Shown in pieces: positions 50,217-58,577 of a stretch of 64,000 nt of DNA (positions within the stretch are counted from its first letter, which is position 1; every line of letters begins with the position of its first letter). The DNA is from Erysipelotrichaceae bacterium (lineage in GTDB: Bacteria > Bacillota_I > Bacilli_A > Erysipelotrichales > Erysipelotrichaceae), in the NCBI GenBank assembly GCA_003543215.1, contig DPJD01000001.1, positions 926,924 through 990,923 on the forward strand. Reading direction: 5' to 3'. The notes under the pieces are model-generated. The model was given only the letters and a program-made list of their open reading frames with translations, searched no databases and was not told the DNA's origin. The position numbers were made by a program, and so were the translations under genes.

Positions 50217-52375
50217 GAAACTTCTCGCTTTGTTTTAGAAATAGCAGGCGTCGCCAACATGATCTTTTTCAAACCATGGGGGAACTCAAAGGCGATTTCA
50301 GCCAAACCGCCATCGATCTTGATGATCAAACCTTCCCCAAACACATTATGATAAACGATCTCACCCTTCTTATAGGGTAAAGCCTTACGTTTATCCATCG
50401 CATCCGCAAACGGACTCGGTTCTTTCGTTTTAACTTTCAAGTTCAATTCTTTTGGTTGATCGAAATTATAGTTCACACCCACATGATCCAAATGTTTATG
50501 ATCGATTTCATCAATGAAGCGTGAACGTGTGCGATTCTTCATCAAGACGAAACTGTAACCCGAGACTTCAGTGAGATACAGTTTGCGTTTTGCCCGCGTG
50601 TACGCCACATAGGCCAAACGGCGTTCTTCCTCAAGTCCACGTCTACCTTCACTCATGGCACGTTCATTTGGGAAAATGCCATCACTCAAACCAATGACAT
50701 ACACCGTATCAAACTCCAAACCCTTCGCCGCATGGATGGTCATCAATTGCACATAATCCCCTGTTGTAAGATCGGTCTTGTCCCCATAGAGCGATACCAT
50801 TTGAAGGTATTCATCCAAGGTCGCTTCCGGATATTGGTTCTGAAAGGTGATCACATCGTTGATCAATTCCTTGATATTTTCCATGCGATCCATTTCATGC
50901 GCTTCTTCATACATCTTACGTAGACCACTGTCGTTAGCCATACGTTCCAATATTTCCAATAAAGGCTTTTCTTTTAAACTCGCCTTACAGCCTTCGATCA
51001 ATTGCGCAAATCGTTCAAAAGTGTTTAAAACCTTACCTGAGAACGCCGTACTTTCTTTCATTTCTTCATACATCGTCCGTTTATTTGCCTTCGCATCGTC
51101 ACGTAATTTATCCAAGGTCTTGGATCCAATCCCACGTTTCGGTTGATTGATGACCCGCATGAAAGCCAAATCATCCCCATGGGTAAGCATACGCAAATAA
51201 CTCAACATATCCTTGATTTCCGCACGGTCGTAGAATCGAGTACCCCCATAGATGACATAGGGAATCTGATGATCTAAAAAGGCTTTTTCCAATGAACGTG
51301 AAAGATAGTTGGAGCGATACAAAATCGCCATATCTTTGAAATTCTTGCCTTGTTGCTTGTATTCATTGAGTTTCGCCGCGATCCAATTCGCCTCATGATC
51401 TTCAGAGGTGAATGCACAATGCGTGACCTTCTCATCACTGCGTATTTCCGTAAATAAATCTTTTTTAACGCGATACTGATTGTTTTGGATCAATGAATTC
51501 GCCCCATTTAAAATATGTTGGGTCGATCGATAGTTTTGATTCAAGACGATGGTCTCACTCGGGGTATAATCCTTTTCAAAATCCAGGATGATGTTCACAT
51601 CCGCACCCCGCCAGGTATAGATGGTCTGATCGGGATCCCCCACGACATAGACTTGATTTTCTTTACCCGCCAATTGCTTGATGAGTTTATATTGCACACG
51701 GTCGATGTCTTGGAACTCATCCACATGAATGAAGTTGAAACGACGTTGCCATTTACGTAAGATATCGGGATTCAAACCGAACATCCGTACGGTTTCTAAT
51801 AGGAGATCATCAAAATCCAAGGCAAAAAGCGCCTTTTGACGACTCACATAATACGCGTAGACCTTGGCTTTCTCTTGTTCACCATAATGTGAACCTGCTA
51901 ATATGAACGCACGTTCCACAGTGATCTCAGCACCCTTGTTGTTACCGATGTAATCCAACATCGAAGGAATGCTGTATTTCTGACGATCCAAGCCGATTTC
52001 TTTATACGCTTCTTTGATGATGCTCTTTTGATCATCTTGGTCTAAGACCGTAAAGTTACGTGGGAGATCGATGGCCGTCGCATCTTGTCTAAGAATCATG
52101 ACACACAAGGAGTGGATCGTACTGATGTGCACACCGGAGGCATTGCTGGCCAACATGTGATTCAGACGTTCCTTCATCTCATTTGCTGCCTTATTGGTGA
52201 AGGTGATGGCTAAAATACTGCCAGGATGGATGCCCAAGTCAAAAATAAGATGAGCGATCCGAGCGATGAGAACACGTGTCTTACCACTGCCTGCTCCTGC
52301 GATGATGCGCAGATAACGGGCGGTGCTCATGACCGCCTTCATTTGATTTTCGTTTAAGTTGTTTAAGAATGACAT
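50213..52375 (-). CDS. pcrA: ATP-dependent DNA helicase PcrA (UvrD/Rep family)
   Basis: PcrA is a superfamily 1A 3'-5' helicase for repair and clearing of replication blocks. The 720-residue protein has the Q-motif LNENQMKAV, Walker A GAGSGKTR at 27-34, TFTNKAANEMKERL, VDEFQDIDRVQYKLI, VGDPDQTIYTWRGA, LNQNYRST, TIHAAKGLEFDTVYVIGL (in part) and VAYTRAKRKLYL. The C-terminus has a Tudor-like domain (YHNVFGEGLI), as in PcrA that binds RNA polymerase. It opens the pcrA-ligA-camS-gatCAB run, with AGAGGAAAACG before the ATG. Confidence 0.98.
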   Translation of the reverse strand: MSFLNNLNENQMKAVMSTARYLRIIAGAGSGKTRVLIARIAHLIFDLGIHPGSILAITFTNKAANEMKERLNHMLASNASGVHISTIHSLCVMILRQDATAIDLPRNFTVLDQDDQKSIIKEAYKEIGLDRQKYSIPSMLDYIGNNKGAEITVERAFILAGSHYGEQEKAKVYAYYVSRQKALFALDFDDLLLETVRMFGLNPDILRKWQRRFNFIHVDEFQDIDRVQYKLIKQLAGKENQVYVVGDPDQTIYTWRGADVNIILDFEKDYTPSETIVLNQNYRSTQHILNGANSLIQNNQYRVKKDLFTEIRSDEKVTHCAFTSEDHEANWIAAKLNEYKQQGKNFKDMAILYRSNYLSRSLEKAFLDHQIPYVIYGGTRFYDRAEIKDMLSYLRMLTHGDDLAFMRVINQPKRGIGSKTLDKLRDDAKANKRTMYEEMKESTAFSGKVLNTFERFAQLIEGCKASLKEKPLLEILERMANDSGLRKMYEEAHEMDRMENIKELINDVITFQNQYPEATLDEYLQMVSLYGDKTDLTTGDYVQLMTIHAAKGLEFDTVYVIGLSDGIFPNERAMSEGRRGLEEERRLAYVAYTRAKRKLYLTEVSGYSFVLMKNRTRSRFIDEIDHKHLDHVGVNYNFDQPKELNLKVKTKEPSPFADAMDKRKALPYKKGEIVYHNVFGEGLIIKIDGGLAEIAFEFPHGLKKIMLATPAISKTKREVS

Positions 52376-52392
52376 CGTTTTCCTCTGCGCTT

Positions 52393-52402
52393 ATTATACC
52401 AA
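52393..52402 (-). promoter_or_regulatory. Promoter for the pcrA-ligA-camS-gatCAB operon
   Basis: Consensus TATAAT (52393-52398) with TG one base upstream (extended -10) on the minus strand. No good -35 is seen. It lies 18 bases before the ATG. Confidence 0.6.
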
Positions 52403-52432
52403 AAGCCACTCTAGTATAACAGTTGTGACCCC

Positions 52433-52462
52433 GTAAAAAAAGTAAAGCTCGGAGCTTTACTT
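52433..52462 (-). terminator. Intrinsic terminator after gltX
   Basis: AAGTAAAGCT/AGCTTTACTT arms (52440-52449 and 52453-52462), loop CGG, followed by TTTTTTAC on the minus strand. The gltX stop codon lies in the stem. Confidence 0.82.
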
Positions 52463-53914
52463 GGTATCCTGTCTTAACTTCTCTAACGAAAGATGTGTAC
52501 GACGGAGGGTTTCTTCTTTGCCTAAGATGTATGGTATTTCCAAAGCACCCCCTGGTGTGTACTGCTTACCTGTAACAGCGGTACGAATCGGCCAGTAGAA
52601 CTGACCATTCTTGATGCCGAGGCGTTCAGGCGTTGCGGATAACTTCGCATGAAGTTCATCCACACTATTCCAGTTCTCGATCGTTTCATAGACTTTCAAG
52701 GACTCTTCTAAAGCTAGGATGGACATCGCATTATCGGTCTTCATCTTCTTATGATAGAACATTTCCACATCGTATTCTGGATAGGTATCGATGAAATCCA
52801 CCATTTCCGAAATCTCTGCCAAAACAGATAGCCGTTGTTGGAGAATCTTACTGACTTCTTTTAGATCACAATCGCGTTTGATCGCGTCTTTGTAATACGG
52901 TAGACATAAAGCATGGAAGGTCTCAAGATCCATGGCTCTTAGATACATGCCATTCATCCATGTCAATTTTTCAATATCAAAGATGGCAGGTGCTTTTGAG
53001 ATCCGTTTCACATTAAAGACTTGCGTCAATTCTTCTAAGGTATAGATTTCTTGATTGGTTTCCGGACTCCAGCCCAACAAAGCAATGTAGTTAAGGATCG
53101 CTTCAGGTAGATAGCCCTTCTTAACCAAATCTTGGAACGACGCATCGCCATTCCGTTTGGAGAGTTTGTGTTGTTCATCCTTCATGACCGGTGGCAAATG
53201 GATGTAGCTTGGCTTTTCCCAACCAAAACTATCGTAAATCAGATTGTACTTTGGGGTTGAGGATAGATATTCATTCCCACGAACCACATGGGTGATGTTC
53301 ATGGTGTGATCATCAATGACGTTCGCAAAATTATACGTTGGAAACCCATCGCTCTTCAAGAGGACTTGTTCATCCAAAATTTCACGATCGACTTCGATGT
53401 CCCCATAGACTTCATCATGGAAAACCGTTGAAGCACCTGCTTGAATCGTTTGACGAATGACATAAGGTTCATTCGCTTTACGTGTTTCAATTTCACTTTG
53501 ACTCAGATGATGACAAGGATCTTGGAACTTGAACGGAACGCCCGCTTTTTCAGCCGCATCACGTTGTGCTTGTATGATGGTCTCATCACAAAAACAAACA
53601 TGAGCGCCACCTTTTTGAACCAATTCTTCCGCATAGCCCTTATACATGGGTAGACGTTCGGATTGGACATAGGGTCCCACTTCACCGGGTCTGTCGGGTC
53701 CTTCATCATAATGAAGACCAACTTGATTCAAAGTATCATAGATGATTTCAACGGAACCCTCAACCAAACGATTCTGATCGGTATCCTCGATGCGTAAGAT
53801 AAAATCCCCACCATCCTTCTTCGCAACCAAATATTCATACAAAGCGGTTCTTAAATTACCGATGTGCATGTATCCGGTTGGACTGGGGGCGAAACGTGTT
53901 CTAACTTTTTTCAT
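52457..53914 (-). CDS. gltX: Glutamyl-tRNA synthetase (probably non-discriminating)
   Basis: GltX charges Glu onto tRNA-Glu and, in bacteria using GatCAB, also onto tRNA-Gln. The 485-residue class I enzyme has RFAPSPTGYMHIGNLRTAL (HIGH motif as HIGN), ILRIEDTDQNR, HVVRGNEYLSSTPKYNLIY, LPPVMKDEQHKLSKRNGD (KMSKS motif as KLSKR) and a helical anticodon-binding domain. The ATG follows CAGGAGTGA. It is divergent from a tRNA-Gln gene and followed after a terminator by the operon containing gatCAB. No GlnRS is seen in the window. Non-discrimination is inferred from that context. Confidence 0.96.
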   Translation of the reverse strand: MKKVRTRFAPSPTGYMHIGNLRTALYEYLVAKKDGGDFILRIEDTDQNRLVEGSVEIIYDTLNQVGLHYDEGPDRPGEVGPYVQSERLPMYKGYAEELVQKGGAHVCFCDETIIQAQRDAAEKAGVPFKFQDPCHHLSQSEIETRKANEPYVIRQTIQAGASTVFHDEVYGDIEVDREILDEQVLLKSDGFPTYNFANVIDDHTMNITHVVRGNEYLSSTPKYNLIYDSFGWEKPSYIHLPPVMKDEQHKLSKRNGDASFQDLVKKGYLPEAILNYIALLGWSPETNQEIYTLEELTQVFNVKRISKAPAIFDIEKLTWMNGMYLRAMDLETFHALCLPYYKDAIKRDCDLKEVSKILQQRLSVLAEISEMVDFIDTYPEYDVEMFYHKKMKTDNAMSILALEESLKVYETIENWNSVDELHAKLSATPERLGIKNGQFYWPIRTAVTGKQYTPGGALEIPYILGKEETLRRTHLSLEKLRQDTK

Positions 53915-53920
53915 TTTTTA

Positions 53921-53950
53921 TTCACTCCTGTGCGTCAATTATTATATAAT
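53921..53950 (+). promoter_or_regulatory. Promoter for tRNA-Gln
   Basis: TTCACT (53921-53926), 18-base spacer, TATAAT (53945-53950). Its -10 overlaps the oppositely oriented -10 of gltX in the palindrome ATTATATAAT (53941-53950). Confidence 0.65.
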
Positions 53951-53969
53951 AAGTACGCTGAGATTCCAA
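53941..53969 (-). promoter_or_regulatory. Promoter for gltX
   Basis: TTGGAA (53964-53969), 17-base spacer, TATAAT (53941-53946) on the minus strand. It shares the palindromic -10 with the divergent tRNA-Gln promoter. Confidence 0.65.
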
Positions 53970-53975
53970 ATAGAT

Positions 53976-54051
53976 TGGGGTATCGCCAAGCGGTAAGGCA
54001 TCAGACTCTGACTCTGACATTCCAAAGGTTCGAATCCTTTTACCCCAGCCA
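53976..54051 (+). tRNA. tRNA-Gln (anticodon CTG)
   Basis: A complete cloverleaf with encoded CCA. The acceptor TGGGGTA pairs with TACCCCA, the D arm is GCCAAGCGGTAAGGC, and the anticodon stem TCAGA/TCTGA encloses loop CTCTGAC with anticodon CTG. The T arm is AAAGG-TTCGAAT-CCTTT, followed by discriminator G and CCA at 54049-54051. It reads CAG codons. The weak U1-A72 pair is typical of bacterial tRNA-Gln and is an identity element for GatCAB in known systems. Confidence 0.97.
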
Positions 54052-54061
54052 TTGCTTATTC

Positions 54062-54084
54062 ACATCTTTCGAGATGTTTTTATT
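54062..54084 (+). terminator. Intrinsic terminator after tRNA-Gln
   Basis: ACATCT/AGATGT arms (54062-54067 and 54072-54077), loop TTCG, followed by TTTTATTT, 10 bases beyond the tRNA. Confidence 0.8.
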
Positions 54085-54940
54085 TACTAAAGAGGACGTC
54101 GATGACCTTCTGATCCACAATGTCATCATGATGCATACGTTCCTCATAGTTCTCGAAACCAGCCCAGGCTTCATAGGCCTTGCGTGTGTGAGGATCATAG
54201 ACTCCATCGATTAAGCCTGTATAGAAACCGAGCTTTTGAAGTTGAGTTTGCATTCTTTTAATAAGTTCTTCATTCAGTCTGACTTTGTCTTCTTCTTTGG
54301 TTTTATCAAAGGTCATTTCAAATAAGTCTAAAAGATGGCTCAATTTATGAATGGGTTCAGGATCATCATCCACTCTTAGATCGATGTAACGATCATTGTA
54401 GCCCCCATAACTGCCCTTTTCTTTTACGACGAGCAATGATGCGGACTGGCGTCCACGTTTATCTCCACCTGCATTTTGGCCTTTATCCAACGCAATAAGT
54501 AAACGTCGAGCTAAAGTTCCTTCCGCTGATTTGAAACCATCGACCAAGGCATCGATCGTAGCACGACTCACAAGAATATTGCCTTGAACCGCTAGATTGT
54601 CTTCCGCATGATGCGAAGCATGATCAAAGCATTGTTTACCTGTGAAGCTGATCGCATTTCCCTTCGCATCCACGATGCCAAACTGACGATGTTCAATTTC
54701 TGGATCATGTTTAAGCAAATGATCATGAACTTCTTGAACACTCCAGCCTTCAGAAAGTTTATTCAAACCGATTTCACCAAAGGACAGATTTGCTAAAGCT
54801 TGCGTCGCAATGGCTCCGACACCAGCTTTAGCCCATGGAACAGCACTTCCGACCGCTAAGAACTTGGATTGAACGGCAATCCCTAATTCATCTGTATCAG
54901 GATCCCGTGCAATAATTGAGAATGTAGCTATTTTTTTCAT
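54080..54940 (-). CDS. DUF1028 protein with C-terminal peptidoglycan-binding-like domain
   Basis: A 286-residue protein. Residues 1 to about 205 are DUF1028, an Ntn-hydrolase-like fold: ATFSIIARDPDTDELGIAVQS (in part), AVPWAKAGVGAIATQALAN, ISFTGKQCFDHASHHAEDN, QGNILVS, NAGGDKRGRQSASLLV and YIDLRVDDDPEPI. Residues of about 235-275 (RMQTQLQKLGFYTGLIDGVYDPHTRKAYE, in part) resemble a peptidoglycan-binding domain 1, a fusion known in this family. There is no signal peptide. Biochemical role unknown. ATG 54940 follows AAGAGG. Confidence 0.92.
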   Translation of the reverse strand: MKKIATFSIIARDPDTDELGIAVQSKFLAVGSAVPWAKAGVGAIATQALANLSFGEIGLNKLSEGWSVQEVHDHLLKHDPEIEHRQFGIVDAKGNAISFTGKQCFDHASHHAEDNLAVQGNILVSRATIDALVDGFKSAEGTLARRLLIALDKGQNAGGDKRGRQSASLLVVKEKGSYGGYNDRYIDLRVDDDPEPIHKLSHLLDLFEMTFDKTKEEDKVRLNEELIKRMQTQLQKLGFYTGLIDGVYDPHTRKAYEAWAGFENYEERMHHDDIVDQKVIDVLFSK

Positions 54941-54964
54941 CGTTGACCTCTTTGTATCATTATA

Positions 54965-54987
54965 ACAAAAAAGGAGCAATGCTCCTT
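54965..54987 (-). terminator. Intrinsic terminator after dps
   Basis: AAGGAGC/GCTCCTT arms (54971-54977 and 54981-54987), loop AAT, followed by TTTTTTG on the minus strand. Confidence 0.8.
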
Positions 54988-55411
54988 ATGCCTTCATGGC
55001 TTTGATGAACCACAGATTCTTTTGGAAAGCTGCGACGTATTCTTCAAACTGTGCAACCAAGACGAAGTCATTGGCCTCATCTGCTTCATTGCGAATGCTT
55101 GTGGCGAGTTCACAGAGAGCTTTCAATTCAGACTCAACCAAATCAATGACTTCTTCAATGGAATAATCCTTGGATTCGATTTCCTTGACTGTTGCCAATT
55201 CAAGGTATTCTTTGAGACTTGCGACAGGATACAAGTTACGCATCTTCAAGGCTTCCGCTACCGCATCGTATTGTTCAAAGAATGCATCGTATAAGGATTC
55301 TGTAAATTCATGGACCTGTACGAATTGTTTACCCACGACATTCCAGTGAATATTGTGGAATTTTACGTTCAAAACCGCTAAATTTGCTAAATAAGTGTTT
55401 AATTTGTTCAT
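54986..55411 (-). CDS. dps: Dps-family ferritin-like protein
   Basis: A 141-residue four-helix protein. FHNIHWNVVGKQFVQVHEFTESLYDAFFEQYDAVAE (in pieces) contains the ferroxidase ligands at the dimer interface: the His pair, then Asp and Glu. In known Dps dodecamers these residues oxidise ferrous iron with peroxide and store it. It lacks a long basic N-terminal tail, so DNA binding is not obvious. It is divergent from the hxlR-type regulator with overlapping -10 elements. Confidence 0.93.
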   Translation of the reverse strand: MNKLNTYLANLAVLNVKFHNIHWNVVGKQFVQVHEFTESLYDAFFEQYDAVAEALKMRNLYPVASLKEYLELATVKEIESKDYSIEEVIDLVESELKALCELATSIRNEADEANDFVLVAQFEEYVAAFQKNLWFIKAMKA

Positions 55412-55427
55412 ATTTGTAATTCTCCTC

Positions 55428-55456
55428 TTGAAGTCTTTCGACTATAGTACTATTAT
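55428..55456 (+). promoter_or_regulatory. Promoter for the hxlR-methyltransferase-rluA operon
   Basis: TTGAAG (55428-55433), 17-base spacer, TATTAT (55451-55456). The -10 overlaps that of the divergent dps promoter. Confidence 0.6.
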
Positions 55457-55457
55457 A
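55452..55457 (-). promoter_or_regulatory. -10 element of the dps promoter
   Basis: Consensus TATAAT on the minus strand at 55452-55457, 41 bases before the dps ATG; no good -35. AGAGGAGAA gives the ribosome binding site. Confidence 0.55.
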
Positions 55458-55497
55458 AAGGATATTTGTTTTAACAGAAAGGGCTAAATTTGTTCCT

Positions 55498-55827
55498 ATG
55501 AAGAAGATTGATTTCGGATACAAGATGTTACACGAGTTGATTGGTTCAAAATGGGTGTTCGAAATATTGACCTCCATTGATCAAGGCCAACAACGTTACA
55601 GTGAAATCTTAAATAACGTTCCATACTTGAGTGCGACTGAATTAAGACGCAAACTCAAACTCCTCCAAGCCAAAGCCATCATCGAGCGTCATGAGACGCC
55701 CAGTGCGGTCAGTTATACCTTAAGTGATTTTGGCGATGATGTGGTTCATATTTTGTATCACATTGTGGACTTATGCGATCGTTATGCTTTGGATACCCCA
55801 CAGAAACTAGAAAATGAGGTTCAATGA
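55498..55827 (+). CDS. HxlR-family transcriptional regulator
   Basis: A 109-residue winged-helix protein: LIGSKWVFEILTSIDQGQQRYSEI (in part), LSATELRRKLKLLQAKAIIERHE and the wing AVSYTLSDFGDDV, which defines HxlR-type regulators. They often sense redox or reactive species. No Cys is present in the DNA-binding part. It opens the operon with a methyltransferase and an RluA synthase (4-base overlap), and faces dps on the other strand, so it may control dps. The Shine-Dalgarno sequence is poor. Confidence 0.92.
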   Translation: MKKIDFGYKMLHELIGSKWVFEILTSIDQGQQRYSEILNNVPYLSATELRRKLKLLQAKAIIERHETPSAVSYTLSDFGDDVVHILYHIVDLCDRYALDTPQKLENEVQ

Positions 55828-56690
55828 TGCAAGAAATTGCGAAGAATTGGATAGATTATGAATTGATTGATGCTGGTGATGGCGAGAAACTGGAACGTTG
55901 GAAAGATATTTTACTGCGTCGTCCAGACCCTCAAGCTGTTTGGCCAAAAGACAAGGAACAAGTGGCTTGGCACCAAGTCCATGCCCATTACCATCGTTCG
56001 CCTAAAGGAGGCGGCGAATGGGAATTCAGACGTAAGCTTCCTGAAACTTGGGTCATTCAATATGGCGCATTACGTTTCAAAGTTGCCCCAACCGGTTTCA
56101 AACATACCGGTATCTTCCCTGAACAAGCCACCAATTGGGATTGGATGCAGGAACAGATCAAAAACGATCCTCGTGAACTCAGAATCTTGAATCTATTTGC
56201 TTACACCGGTGGCGCAACCATGGCTTGTGCACAAGCCGGTGCTGCCGAAGTCGTACATGTGGATGCGTCCAAAGGCATGATTCAATGGGCTAAAGAAAAC
56301 CAAAAACTATCAGGACTGGAAGATAAGACAATTCGCTATATCGTTGATGATGTATTGAAGTTTGTCGAACGTGAACATCGACGTGGTCGTACCTATCATG
56401 GCATCATCATGGATCCACCAAGTTATGGTCGTGGTCCAAGTGGTGAGATGTGGAAATTGGAAGAACAACTCAATGAATTGATTGAAGCGTGTAAGCAGAT
56501 CTTGGATCCAAAACCTGTCTTCCTATTGATCAATGCCTATACGACCGGTTTCTCCTACACTGTTCTTCAAAACATCCTAAGAATTTCATTACCGAAAGCT
56601 GAGATCCAAACCGGTGAGATCGCACTTCCGATCAAACGTAGAGATATGTATTTGCCATGTGGCATTTATGGGCGTGTTCGTTTCAAATGA
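55824..56690 (+). CDS. Class I SAM-dependent methyltransferase (RlmI-like)
   Basis: A 288-residue methyltransferase: RILNLFAYTGGATMACAQAG (SAM motif I), EVVHVDASKGMIQWAKEN, VDDVLKFVEREHRRGRTYHGII (in part) and the catalytic-loop motif MDPPSYGRGPSGE. It matches the RlmI/RlmK-like family that methylates cytosine or guanine in 23S rRNA, but lacks the N-terminal PUA domain of E. coli RlmI, and the N-terminal 80 residues are different (HAHYHRSPKGGGEWEFRR). Target unassigned. It overlaps the hxlR-type gene and the rluA gene by 4 bases each. Confidence 0.9.
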   Translation: MMQEIAKNWIDYELIDAGDGEKLERWKDILLRRPDPQAVWPKDKEQVAWHQVHAHYHRSPKGGGEWEFRRKLPETWVIQYGALRFKVAPTGFKHTGIFPEQATNWDWMQEQIKNDPRELRILNLFAYTGGATMACAQAGAAEVVHVDASKGMIQWAKENQKLSGLEDKTIRYIVDDVLKFVEREHRRGRTYHGIIMDPPSYGRGPSGEMWKLEEQLNELIEACKQILDPKPVFLLINAYTTGFSYTVLQNILRISLPKAEIQTGEIALPIKRRDMYLPCGIYGRVRFK

Positions 56691-57337
56691 AAGTCCTCTT
56701 TGAAGACAATCACTGTCTAGTGATTGAGAAACCAATCAACGTACCCATGCAGGCGGATGATTCCGAAGACATGGATGTCGTTACATTGGCAAAAAACTAT
56801 CTCAAAGAAAAATATGATAAACCCGGCAATGTGTACTGTGGCTTGGTTCATCGTTTAGATCGACCCGTAGGTGGTGTTGTCGTCCTTGCGAAAACAAGCA
56901 AGGCTGCTGCGCGACTCTCGGACTCCGTGCGTAAACATGAACTACAAAAGACCTATTTAGCGGTTGTGGTAGGACCATTGCCCAAACAAAAAGTCCTTGA
57001 GGATTATCTCATCAAAGACGAAAAGACCAATCGAAGTCGTGTGACGAATGCGAGTCAAGGAAAATTGGCTCAATTGAGCTTCAAAGTCATCCAACAAATC
57101 AATGATTTAAGTCTTCTTGAAGTCCAACTCAAGACAGGTCGTTCCCATCAGATTCGTGTTCAATTCGCTTCGCGTAATTGCCCACTCTGGGGGGATCAAC
57201 GCTATAATAAAAATGCGATCGTTGGTCAACAAATCGCACTTTGGTCTACATCATTAAGTTTTCCGCATCCGATTACGAAAGAAGTCTTAACTTTTGAAAG
57301 TCCTATACCAAACACAAAGCCTTGGACCTTATTTTGA
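56687..57337 (+). CDS. RluA-family pseudouridine synthase
   Basis: A 216-residue RNA pseudouridine synthase. The catalytic Asp is in GLVHRLDRPVGGVVVLAKT near residue 60, with KTYLAVVVG, LLEVQLKTGRSHQIRVQFA and LWGDQRYN downstream. It lacks an S4 domain, as in the RluA/YqcB-like short members, so the target (23S rRNA or tRNA) is not decided. ATG 56687 overlaps the methyltransferase stop by 4 bases; the two rRNA-type modifiers are coupled. Its end overlaps the converging VOC gene by 9 bases. Confidence 0.93.
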   Translation: MKVLFEDNHCLVIEKPINVPMQADDSEDMDVVTLAKNYLKEKYDKPGNVYCGLVHRLDRPVGGVVVLAKTSKAAARLSDSVRKHELQKTYLAVVVGPLPKQKVLEDYLIKDEKTNRSRVTNASQGKLAQLSFKVIQQINDLSLLEVQLKTGRSHQIRVQFASRNCPLWGDQRYNKNAIVGQQIALWSTSLSFPHPITKEVLTFESPIPNTKPWTLF

Positions 57338-57718
57338 GACAAGTTCAACTTTGATGCGATCCGGATCTTCAAAGAAAAGTGCATAGTAATCTGAATCATT
57401 TTTATCGGGATGTCGTTCTGGATACAGAATCGTCATCCCTTTTATTTGGATCATTTGTGCCATCCGATCGACTTCAGAACGTGATCGTGCATGAAAAGCA
57501 AGATGATTCAAACCAATCCGTTTACGATGGTAACCTTTATCCAAATATTCCGCTTCAGTTTGAACGAAAACCAAATAGAAATCATTCAGCTTATAACTGA
57601 AGCCCTCATTCCACCTTTGATAAGGTTCATAGCCTAATTCATTTAAAAACCATGACCAAAAGGCATGGCTTTGTTTTAGATTCGATACATAGATTTCAAG
57701 ATGATGAAGTGAACTCAT
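57329..57718 (-). CDS. VOC (glyoxalase/dioxygenase-fold) protein
   Basis: A 129-residue VOC-superfamily protein: LHHLEIYVSNLKQSHAFWSWFL (in part), FSYKLNDFYLVFVQTE, IGLNHLAFHARSRSEVD and FFEDPDRIKVELV. Two beta-alpha-beta-beta-beta units and metal ligands His6, His near 73 and Glu near 126 are recognisable. It resembles the YaeR/YwbC-like single-domain glyoxalase-related group; substrate unknown. It overlaps the patatin gene by 4 bases. Confidence 0.9.
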   Translation of the reverse strand: MSSLHHLEIYVSNLKQSHAFWSWFLNELGYEPYQRWNEGFSYKLNDFYLVFVQTEAEYLDKGYHRKRIGLNHLAFHARSRSEVDRMAQMIQIKGMTILYPERHPDKNDSDYYALFFEDPDRIKVELVSK

Positions 57719-58569
57719 GTCAATTCGAGAAACGCATAGATCTGTTCCCGCTTTGCTTCACAATCCGAAATTCCCAACTCATACATCCCTTGAACTTGCT
57801 CAAAAGTCGCACTGAAACGTTTTGCCCCAAAATCCTTAGAAGGTTGAAGATGAACGACTGATCCTTCTTTCTCAAGCTTGTGCACTTGAGCCATTTCACG
57901 ATTATAAACATCCTTGCGTTTACGGAAATCCTGTAAGAGCGTTTTGTATTTACCATACAAAACATCAAGTAGTAACTGTGTGAATGGTCCATTATCTTTA
58001 CGTATAAAGTTTGATGGTTTGGTCGTGACGACAATCATCTTATCGACATTATGATGCAAAGCACGATCAATGGGAATCATCGTGGTGACGCCACCATCCA
58101 TCCACCACTCACCGTTGACTTTGACATTACGTCCTGCAATGGGTAAGGTACATGCGGCTTGAAGTAATTTGATATCTACGTCGATATCCATTTGATTCTT
58201 CCAAACGGTTTTCTGTTTGCTGAGTTGATAGACGCCGAATTCCACAAGCGATGGAATCTTATGGAGTCGCTCCACCGTCATATTCAGCTTATCTTTCATG
58301 ATCACTTCGAACATGTAGTTGTATCCGACAGGTGTTCCTTCACGTAAAAAAGCTTTGATGCCCACATTCTTTGGGTCAACGGAATGATTGACGGCCGAAT
58401 CATGTAATAGCTTGATGTCTTTCATGGCTAAACTACACGCATGCATCGCTCCTGAAGAGATCCCAATATGCACATCAAATTCAATGTTGTTTTGAATAAA
58501 CCAGGCACAGACACCGGCTGTATAAGCTCCCCTGAGTCCGCCACCTTCCAATACGATTGCTGTTTTCAT
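57715..58569 (-). CDS. Patatin-like phospholipase
   Basis: A 284-residue patatin-family esterase: oxyanion loop GGGLRGAYTAGV at residue 9, nucleophile Ser in HIGISSGAMHACS near 45, and catalytic Asp in WWMDGGVTTMIPIDR near 163. The protein is similar to YjjU/RssA-type bacterial patatins. It should hydrolyse acyl-lipids at the inner face of the membrane. ATG 58569 follows GGGGTGAGT. It lies 8 bases after cardiolipin synthase, suggesting a phospholipid-remodelling unit. Confidence 0.93.
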   Translation of the reverse strand: MKTAIVLEGGGLRGAYTAGVCAWFIQNNIEFDVHIGISSGAMHACSLAMKDIKLLHDSAVNHSVDPKNVGIKAFLREGTPVGYNYMFEVIMKDKLNMTVERLHKIPSLVEFGVYQLSKQKTVWKNQMDIDVDIKLLQAACTLPIAGRNVKVNGEWWMDGGVTTMIPIDRALHHNVDKMIVVTTKPSNFIRKDNGPFTQLLLDVLYGKYKTLLQDFRKRKDVYNREMAQVHKLEKEGSVVHLQPSKDFGAKRFSATFEQVQGMYELGISDCEAKREQIYAFLELT

Positions 58570-58577
58570 ACTCACCC

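Noticed and set aside
55440..55465. PerR box in front of dps
   Set aside because: One half-site resembles the ATTATAA arm, but the other arm matches at only about three of seven positions, so I do not call it.
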